Shown: in pieces, positions 5,700 to 10,846 of the stretch | How the letters are laid out: the number at the start of each line of letters is the position of its first letter | How positions within the stretch are numbered: position 1 is the stretch's first letter | NCBI GenBank assembly: GCA_007118445.1 | Contig: SKRP01000231.1 | Location: 1-10,846 of the forward strand | From: Natronohydrobacter sp. | GTDB lineage: Bacteria; Pseudomonadota; Alphaproteobacteria; Rhodobacterales; Rhodobacteraceae | Length of the DNA: 10,846 nt | Reading direction: 5' to 3' | The notes under the pieces: generated by a model | Databases searched by the model: none | Seen by the model: the letters and a program-made list of their open reading frames with translations, nothing else | What the model was told of the DNA's origin: nothing | Translations under genes and position numbers: made by a program

Positions 5700-7144
5700 T
5701 ACCGGATCTCCCGCCAGCGCCGCCCGTCCTTGTGCATCAGCATCAATGCCCCCTCTGGCCCGGTCGAGCCCGGATCGTAGGATTCAGGCCGGTCGCCCCG
5801 CGCCTCCCAGCCTTCGATCACCGGATCGACCCAGGCCCAGGCGGCCTCGACCTCGTCGCCGCGCATGAACAATGTCTGATTGCCGCGAATCACATCCATG
5901 ATCAAGCGCTCATAGGCGTCCGGCATATCCAGATCATTGCCCAGCGCCTCGGCGAAGCTCATGTCGAGCGCGACATCCTTCAGCCGCATCCCCCCTGGCC
6001 CCGGCTCCTTGATCATCACGCGCAGATCCATCCCTTCATCGGGTTGCAGGCGGATCACCAGCACATTCTCGCGCCATTGGTTCGATTCGCCAAAGATCGA
6101 ATGTGGCGGTTCCTTGAAGGTCACGGCGATTTCCGACACGCGCGATTTCAGCCGCTTGCCTGTGCGCAGATAGAAGGGCGTGCCCTTCCAGCGCCAGTTC
6201 GAGATATGCAGCTTCATCGCCACGAAGCTCTCGGTGCGCGAGTCCGGATTGCCGGCCTCGGTCAGGTAGTCATCCCCGCCCGCGCCACGATACTGCCCGC
6301 GAATGAAATCACCCGGACCCAGCGGGTCCAGCGCGCGGATGACCTTGAGTTTCTCGTCGCGCATCGCGTCCGGCTCGAAACAATGCGGCGGCTCCATCGC
6401 GATCAGGCACAGAAGCTGCATCAGGTGGTTCTGCACCATGTCCCGCATCGCACCCGATGTGTCGTAATACTCGCCGCGCCCGCCAACGCCCACAGTCTCG
6501 GCGACCGTGATCTGCACATGATCGACGAATTGCGCATTCCACAGCGGCTCGAACAGGATATTGGCGAAACGCACGGCCATCAGGTTCTGGACGGTCTCCT
6601 TGCCCAGATAGTGATCGATGCGGTAAATCTGATCCTCGTAGAAATGCGCGGCCAGATCACGGTTAAGCGCATGGGCGGTCTTCAGATCCTTGCCGAAAGG
6701 TTTCTCCACCACGATCCGCGACGCCCGGTCCGCAATGCCGCGTTGGTGCAGGCGCTGCGCGATATCGCCGAACAGCGCCGGGGCCACCGACAGATAGAAA
6801 GCGCGCACCACATCTTCGCGCATCCGGGCGGCGAGCGCGTCCCAGCCGCCATCCCCCCTGGCATCGATGGTGACATAGTCGATCATGCCGAGAAAGGACT
6901 CGACCATCCCGGCTGTCAGTTCGGGCGCAGCAACGAATTCCTCAAGCGCTTCGCGGACCTGCACCCGAAAGGCATCGCGCGTCATCTCGGAGCGCGCGGC
7001 CCCGATGATCGCCGCGCCTTCGGGGATCTGCCCCTCTTTCCAGCGACGATAGAGGCCCGGCAGGATCTTGCGGCGGGCCAGATCGCCCGTGGCCCCGAAA
7101 ATCACCAGATCAAATCTGTCGACAGGTATGACGCGTGCAACCAT
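5699..7144 (-). CDS. zwf: Glucose-6-phosphate 1-dehydrogenase
   Basis: 481 residues, typical length. It oxidises glucose-6-phosphate to 6-phosphogluconolactone with NAD(P)+, the entry step of the Entner-Doudoroff and oxidative pentose phosphate routes. The N-terminal Rossmann fold shows GATGDLARRK (17-26). EKPFGKD (147-153) and the active-site signature RIDHYLGKE (175-183) follow, with His178 in the substrate site and His240 the likely catalytic base. The C-terminal alpha+beta domain is complete, ending at GRRWREIR. I chose ATG 7144: GAAGAGGG lies just upstream and the peptide begins directly before the first beta strand. The longer open frame would need a TTG at 7180 inside the probable operator. 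It heads a zwf-pgl unit with its own candidate promoter and LacI-type operator in the 104-base gap after the HNH gene. Confidence 0.96.
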   Translation of the reverse strand: MVARVIPVDRFDLVIFGATGDLARRKILPGLYRRWKEGQIPEGAAIIGAARSEMTRDAFRVQVREALEEFVAAPELTAGMVESFLGMIDYVTIDARGDGGWDALAARMREDVVRAFYLSVAPALFGDIAQRLHQRGIADRASRIVVEKPFGKDLKTAHALNRDLAAHFYEDQIYRIDHYLGKETVQNLMAVRFANILFEPLWNAQFVDHVQITVAETVGVGGRGEYYDTSGAMRDMVQNHLMQLLCLIAMEPPHCFEPDAMRDEKLKVIRALDPLGPGDFIRGQYRGAGGDDYLTEAGNPDSRTESFVAMKLHISNWRWKGTPFYLRTGKRLKSRVSEIAVTFKEPPHSIFGESNQWRENVLVIRLQPDEGMDLRVMIKEPGPGGMRLKDVALDMSFAEALGNDLDMPDAYERLIMDVIRGNQTLFMRGDEVEAAWAWVDPVIEGWEARGDRPESYDPGSTGPEGALMLMHKDGRRWREIR

Positions 7145-7172
7145 GATGCCCTCTTCGCCTGCGCGGTGCCCG

Positions 7173-7200
7173 GCTAACAAGCACGCCTGTTAGCGCTATC
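7173..7200. promoter_or_regulatory. LacI-family-like operator in the zwf leader
   Basis: TGTTAGCGCTATC (7188-7200) is a near-perfect palindrome with central CG, the TGTTAGC|GCTAACA form typical of LacI/GalR-family operators. An extra GCTAACA half-site at 7173-7179 makes a second perfect 7-bp inverted repeat with 7188-7194, with eight bases between. On the zwf strand it lies 29-56 bases before the ATG and just after the candidate -10 box, where a bound repressor would block transcription. The regulator is not in this window. Confidence 0.5.
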
Positions 7201-7206
7201 CGGTGC

Positions 7207-7235
7207 CGTTTACATGCTGTGCGCGGCTCTGTCCA
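7207..7235 (-). promoter_or_regulatory. Candidate zwf promoter
   Basis: On the - strand TGGACA (7230-7235, five of six matches to TTGACA) is followed after 17 bases by TAAACG (7207-7212, three of six), preceded by TG as in extended -10 sites. The predicted start, near 7200, coincides with the edge of the operator-like palindrome. The -10 match is weak. Confidence 0.35.
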
Positions 7236-7248
7236 GACGCGATGCGGG

Positions 7249-7833
7249 TTACGCTTCGAGTTCTGTATCCCAATAGAGATAGTCCAGCCAGCTTTCATGC
7301 AGGTGGTTGGGCGGGAAGCGGCGCCCCAGATTGCGCAACTGTTCGGATTGCGGGCGGATGGGCTGGTTGCGCAGCTTCATGCCCGCCTCGCGCAGGGTTT
7401 TCGAGCCTTTCTTCAGATTGCAGGGCGCGCAGGCGGCGACCACGTTTTCCCAGCTGGTGACTCCGCCCAGCTTGCGCGGCCAGACATGATCGAAGGTCAG
7501 ATCCTGTTTCGCCCCGCAATACTGGCAGGAAAATTCGTCGCGCAGGAACAGGTTGAACCGGGTGAAGGCCACGCGCTTGCGGGGTTTGACAAATTCGCGC
7601 AGCACCACGACCGAGGGCACCCGGATTTCCATCCGCTGGGAACGCACGACATGATCATATTCCGCCAGAATATCGACCCGGTCCAGAAACACCGCCTTGA
7701 CCGCATCCTGCCAGGGCCAGAGCGACAGGGGATAGTAGGACAAGGGCCGGTAATCTGCATTGAGCACCAGCGCCGGGAAGTGCCGCAGCGCTGCCGGGTC
7801 ACGCACGAACTCGGTTCTGAATTCACCATCCAT
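7249..7833 (-). CDS. HNH endonuclease-family protein
   Basis: 194 residues. The C-terminal half is an HNH domain with a zinc frame. Cys103 and Cys106 sit in CQYCGAK, followed by the metal-binding LTFDHVWPR (Asp115, His116), then WENVVAACAPCN with Asn130, Cys135, Cys138 and Asn139. Proteins of this shape are predicted nucleases acting on DNA, widespread as stand-alone genes in Alphaproteobacteria, with no settled role. The N-terminal ~90 residues (LVLNADYRPLSYYPLSLWPW onward) are the conserved extension of this subgroup. The start at 7833 is fixed by GGAGG (7842-7846) eight bases upstream; the longer frame to 7917 has no ribosome site and is low in conserved sequence. The intact active site suggests a working enzyme. 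No methylase or other defence gene is adjacent. Confidence 0.88.
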   Translation of the reverse strand: MDGEFRTEFVRDPAALRHFPALVLNADYRPLSYYPLSLWPWQDAVKAVFLDRVDILAEYDHVVRSQRMEIRVPSVVVLREFVKPRKRVAFTRFNLFLRDEFSCQYCGAKQDLTFDHVWPRKLGGVTSWENVVAACAPCNLKKGSKTLREAGMKLRNQPIRPQSEQLRNLGRRFPPNHLHESWLDYLYWDTELEA

Positions 7834-7930
7834 GGGTGCCGCCTCCGTTCTGGCAGCCCCTGGGGCGACATCTTTGCGCGCGCCCCGCAGGGCCGAGAGC
7901 GTGCTGCGCCACAGCATCGCTATGGGCAGG

Positions 7931-7958
7931 ACTATATATGGGGCGAGGCATCTGGCAA
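7931..7958 (-). promoter_or_regulatory. Probable sigma-70 promoter of the HNH gene
   Basis: On the - strand TTGCCA (7953-7958) and TATAGT (7931-7936) are separated by 16 bases. This is the most AT-rich spot in the area, and the layout implies a leader of about 90 bases before ATG 7833. The -35 box overlaps the left arm of an inverted repeat (7949-7979). Confidence 0.5.
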
Positions 7959-7979
7959 GTGTTAACTCGGCACCAGATG
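7949..7979. repeat. Inverted repeat over the HNH promoter -35 region
   Basis: CATCTGG (7949-7955) and CCAGATG (7973-7979) are exact inverted complements, 17 bases apart, with GTTAAC (7961-7966) in between. The left arm covers the -35 box, so a bound protein would affect transcription. It could equally be an unused hairpin. Confidence 0.35.
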
Positions 7980-8025
7980 TCGCAGGCGCGACTTTGGAAA
8001 ACCATTGTGACGCCGTGACGACATT

Positions 8026-9594
8026 TCAGGCGATCGCGGCGTTTTTCCGCTCTGTGATCAGAGTTTCGATCCGCTGCAATTCGGCTTCCAGCTCGACACG
8101 GCGCAAGGGTTTGGCGAGATAGCCCTGGAAACCCGTCGCAAGCAGCTGGTCGCGGCGGCCATTCATGACATCAGCGGTCAGCGCGATCACCGGAAGATCA
8201 CGCAGCGGGGGCGCATACGCGCGAAGCCGGGCAATGAAGCTACGCCCGTCCATCACCGGCATATGCATGTCCAGCAGCACCAGATCCACCGGCGTTTGAT
8301 CAAGGATCTGCAAGGCCTGCGCCCCGTTTTCAGCCTCTATGCAGGCCGGACCAAAGGGCCGCAACAGCCCGAGAACAACCTTGCGGTTGATCTGGCTGTC
8401 ATCGACCACAAGGATGCGCCAGTTGATCAGCCGCGACGGCGCAAGGCGCGGCAGCGCGGCAGCGGCGTCCCCGCCCGTGGCAAGCGCGACTTCTCCTGCA
8501 TGAAAATGAAAAACGAAACACGAGCCTTCGCCAGGGGTCGACTGCACTTCTATATCCCCGCCCATCATCCGCGCGAATCTGCGCGACAGGGCAAGCCCCA
8601 ATCCGGTGCCGCCAAATTCGCGCGAGGTCGAGGCATCCGCCTGCTCGAATGCCTGAAACAGGCGTGCAAGCGTCGCAGGTTCAATCCCGATTCCCGTGTC
8701 GCGCACCTGCGTCCGGATGATCCAGCCATCCTCGACCTGTTCGGCGGACAGATGGACCGTGACCTTCCCCTTGCGTGTGAATTTCACCGCATTCGATACC
8801 AGATTGGCAATACATTGCCGCGCGCGCACCGAATCATAGATCACCCGCTCCGGCACACCGGGTGCGGCTGTGAATTCCAGCCCGATGGTCTTGTCGCCTG
8901 CTCTGGCCCGGAACAGCTCTACTGTCGCGCGGATCTTGCACGGCAGCTCTTCGGGGGTGGGATCAAGCGAAATCTGCCCGCTTTCGATTTTTGCAAGGTC
9001 CAGAACATCATTGATCACCCCCATCAGCAACGAGCCCGATTCGGCGATGATGCGCAAAGCGTCGCGCTGCTCGGGCGACAGGTCGGATTGTTCCAGGATC
9101 TGCGTCATCCCCAGCACACCATTCAGCGGGGTGCGGATTTCATGGCTCATATTCGCGAGAAACTCGGTCTTTGACCGGTTGGCGATCTGCGTCTGTTCAA
9201 GCGCCTTGCGCAGATCATCGCGGATGATCTGGACGCGGGCCACCAGCAGATAGCCGAAAATGACCGCAGGGGTCGCAACAATGACCGCAACCAGACCGCC
9301 AAGCAGGAAGGAGAACAGCGGCCAGACATCCGCCGGACTGGCATTCAGGCCATCAACCGCGAAGGACCAGAGCGCAAGACACAGGACCGCGCTGAACAAC
9401 GCAATGCACAATATCATCGCGGTGTTGAAACGAACCGGGTCGCTGCGCTCGGCAAAGGCCATGAATCGCTCAAAGCTGCCCTTCACGCGGGCCGCTTTGG
9501 GGGTCAGAGCCTTCCGGTTGCTCGTCATCGATACATGCCGCATTCCTGCCTGTGATGCCAGCCGCTCCATATCCCGGCAAAGGCCCGGTTCCAT
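8026..9594 (-). CDS. Membrane hybrid histidine kinase with C-terminal receiver
   Basis: Up to 522 residues. Two membrane helices (about 57-79 and 92-117) are joined by a loop of only about a dozen residues. A short coiled linker leads to HisKA with phospho-acceptor His151 in NMSHEIRTPLNG. The ATPase domain has the N box NLVSNAVKF (264-272), DTGIGI (299-304), FQAFEQAD (313-320) and GTGLGLA (329-335). A receiver domain follows: acidic pair Asp398/Asp399, phospho-acceptor Asp442 in LLDMHMP, Thr473 and Lys496. All catalytic residues are present. No PAS, HAMP, HPt or output domain is seen, so it needs an external phosphotransfer partner and probably senses through its membrane part. No response regulator is adjacent. 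The start is uncertain: 9594 has no clear ribosome site, and ATGs at 9570, 9543 and 9528 are in frame, none with good spacing (9528 would give 500 residues). Confidence 0.92.
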   Translation of the reverse strand: MEPGLCRDMERLASQAGMRHVSMTSNRKALTPKAARVKGSFERFMAFAERSDPVRFNTAMILCIALFSAVLCLALWSFAVDGLNASPADVWPLFSFLLGGLVAVIVATPAVIFGYLLVARVQIIRDDLRKALEQTQIANRSKTEFLANMSHEIRTPLNGVLGMTQILEQSDLSPEQRDALRIIAESGSLLMGVINDVLDLAKIESGQISLDPTPEELPCKIRATVELFRARAGDKTIGLEFTAAPGVPERVIYDSVRARQCIANLVSNAVKFTRKGKVTVHLSAEQVEDGWIIRTQVRDTGIGIEPATLARLFQAFEQADASTSREFGGTGLGLALSRRFARMMGGDIEVQSTPGEGSCFVFHFHAGEVALATGGDAAAALPRLAPSRLINWRILVVDDSQINRKVVLGLLRPFGPACIEAENGAQALQILDQTPVDLVLLDMHMPVMDGRSFIARLRAYAPPLRDLPVIALTADVMNGRRDQLLATGFQGYLAKPLRRVELEAELQRIETLITERKNAAIA

Positions 9595-9689
9595 TCAGCG
9601 CAAAGACATATCGCGCGACAGCCTAGAGCCGGTTTCCAAACAAAAGATAAACAGCATGTCAGACCAGAACGCACAGATTCGCTGTCGTA

Positions 9690-10361
9690 TCAGCCCTGCG
9701 GTGGCATTTTCTCGCGCAGGAAAGACAAGGCCAGCGACAGCCCGTCATGCGCGATGCCATGCCCGGTGCCCTTGGACACATGCGTATAGGTCTCGATCCC
9801 GGCAGCGACCAGCGCATCTGCGGCCTGCGGCAGCGAGGCCAGCGGCACCACCTCGTCCTGATCACCATGGATCAGCAATACCGGCGGGGACGCGAGTTTC
9901 TCGGCCTCCAGCCGCTCGGGCACCATCAGGCGGCCCGAAAACCCGACCACACCTGCAACCGGCGCAGCCCGGCGCAGGGCCACATGCAGGCTGATCATCG
10001 TGCCCTGCGAAAACCCGACCAGCGCCAGCTGCTCCGGGCCCAGCCCTTCCTCTTGCAGGATCCGGTCCAGAAAGGCGTTCAGATCCTCTGCCGCCGCCGC
10101 CAGCCCCGCCAGCGCCTGCTCTTCGCTTGACCCATCCAGCCACGGGATCGGGAACCACTGGAACCCGAAAGGATTGGCCGTACAGTTTTCCGGCGCATCC
10201 GGGGCGAAGAACACTGTGTCGGGCAGATGCGGCCCCAGCGGATCGGCCAGCCCCAACAGGTCAGAGCCATCCGCGCCATAGCCATGGAGGAACACAACGG
10301 CTGTTTTCGCCTTGCCCCCCGAGGCAGGCCCCCGGCGTTCGGATTTAAGCGCACGTGTCAT
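9690..10361 (-). CDS. Alpha/beta-hydrolase esterase (phospholipase/carboxylesterase family)
   Basis: 223 residues, the usual size of the acyl-protein-thioesterase-like carboxylesterases. The oxyanion strand FLHGYGADGSDL (24-35), nucleophile Ser118 in GFSQG, Asp169 in HGDQDEVVP and His201 in GTGHGIA form a complete catalytic triad in the correct order. It lacks a signal peptide and should be cytoplasmic. The natural substrate (short-chain esters or acyl thioesters) cannot be told from sequence. ATG 10361 has GGAAGGA five bases upstream and overlaps the stop of the DNA glycosylase gene as ATGA, so translation is probably coupled. The longer frame starting at 10403 lies inside that gene. Confidence 0.92.
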   Translation of the reverse strand: MTRALKSERRGPASGGKAKTAVVFLHGYGADGSDLLGLADPLGPHLPDTVFFAPDAPENCTANPFGFQWFPIPWLDGSSEEQALAGLAAAAEDLNAFLDRILQEEGLGPEQLALVGFSQGTMISLHVALRRAAPVAGVVGFSGRLMVPERLEAEKLASPPVLLIHGDQDEVVPLASLPQAADALVAAGIETYTHVSKGTGHGIAHDGLSLALSFLREKMPPQG

Positions 10362-10846
10362 ACTATTCCTTCCCTGTCGGTTTCCACGTGGTAATAGGCC
10401 CATAACAGCCCCGCCGCAACGCTGCGCCAGGGCGACCAGTCCTCTGACATGCGCCGCATCGGCGCTTCGCGCGGGCGCTCGGCCAGGTCGAACAGGCGGC
10501 GCGCGGCTTCCTGCAGCGCCAGATCACCGGGCGCGAACACATCGGCGCGGCCAAGGCTGAACATGGCATAAATCTCGGCAGTCCAACGACCTATGCCGGG
10601 AACTTCAACCAGAACCTTGACAACATCAGCGTCCGGCATGTCCCGCAAAGCGTCAAAATCGATCCCCGCCGCAGCCAGCGCGCGGGCATAGCGCATCTTC
10701 TGCATCGACAGGCCCGGCGCGCGCAGGGTTTCATCATCCGCCGCAAGCACCGCCTCTGGCGTGGTCAACCCGGCCCCCTCCATCCGGCCCCAGATCGCAC
10801 GGGCGGCATGGGTGCTGACCTGCTGGCTGACAATCGCTGAAAGCAG
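10358..10846 (-). CDS. DNA-3-methyladenine glycosylase II family protein, partial at 5' end
   Basis: 162 residues are visible; the N-terminus runs off the window. The frame continues through 10846 without a stop, reading LLSAIVSQQVSTHAARAIWG at the edge, which is the conserved QQVS segment of HhH-GPD glycosylases. The ATG at 10783 is therefore internal. The helix-hairpin-helix VPGIGRWTAEIYAMF (visible residues 82-96) is followed by the catalytic aspartate in APGDLALQ (visible residue 108). There is no iron-sulfur cysteine cluster, which favours an AlkA-type enzyme over EndoIII or MutY. It would remove alkylated bases such as 3-methyladenine in base excision repair. It is transcribed ahead of the esterase gene and overlaps it by four bases. 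Confidence 0.9.
   Translation of the reverse strand: MLSAIVSQQVSTHAARAIWGRMEGAGLTTPEAVLAADDETLRAPGLSMQKMRYARALAAAGIDFDALRDMPDADVVKVLVEVPGIGRWTAEIYAMFSLGRADVFAPGDLALQEAARRLFDLAERPREAPMRRMSEDWSPWRSVAAGLLWAYYHVETDREGIV

Noticed and set aside
3753..5780. Another 675-codon open frame, on the + strand opposite pgi and pgl
   Set aside because: It has antisense-type composition and spans two real genes, their gap and the terminator. The equal length to the frame at 363-2390 is coincidence; the peptides are unrelated.
5570..7177. 535-codon open frame on the + strand opposite zwf
   Set aside because: zwf motifs on the - strand are unambiguous, and this frame shows only His/Arg/Leu-rich shadow sequence.
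7249..7833. HNH protein as part of a restriction or other defence island
   Set aside because: No methylase, helicase, integrase or shift in composition is nearby; neighbours are housekeeping genes.
9595..9689. Gap between the esterase and kinase genes as a terminator or promoter
   Set aside because: I found only a GTTT/AAAC mini-palindrome and no hairpin with a T tract or well-spaced -35/-10 pair.

Overview
The window is GC-rich, has short intergenic gaps and frequent start/stop overlaps, and carries gene families typical of Alphaproteobacteria. I read it as a chromosomal segment from a Rhodobacterales (Rhodobacter/Paracoccus-like) bacterium. This rests on the overall look of the proteins and on an intergenic CTTCAT..TGCC..AAATACTC motif that I associate with that order. 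It is not based on a database match. No rRNA, tRNA, CRISPR array, insertion sequence or phage gene is visible.

Left part (about 1-3310, + strand). A long non-coding leader contains three evenly spaced GCGAAT/ATTCGC half-sites and a perfect hairpin. It precedes an exported two-domain rhodanese, a YeeE/YedE-family multi-pass membrane protein (a family that includes thiosulfate and sulfur-species permeases) and a 57-residue single-pass membrane protein with one cysteine near its C-terminus. The small gene overlaps the permease gene by ATGA. A putative lipoprotein follows. The first three genes look like a module that handles reduced sulfur at or across the inner membrane, and this is the part most worth following up.

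Middle part (about 3325-7248, - strand). Three sugar-phosphate genes read in the order zwf, pgl, pgi. They encode glucose-6-phosphate dehydrogenase, 6-phosphogluconolactonase and glucose-6-phosphate isomerase. Together they connect fructose-6-P and glucose-6-P to 6-phosphogluconate, feeding the Entner-Doudoroff or pentose phosphate route. zwf and pgl overlap by one base. A strong intrinsic terminator separates pgl from pgi. A LacI-family-like palindromic site lies between a candidate zwf promoter and the zwf start codon.

Right part (about 7249-10846, - strand). In transcription order this holds a DNA-3-methyladenine glycosylase cut by the window edge, an alpha/beta-hydrolase esterase overlapping it by ATGA, a membrane hybrid histidine kinase with a C-terminal receiver, and an HNH endonuclease-family protein with its own convincing promoter. 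The long open frames opposite these genes are high-GC antisense shadows and are not annotated.
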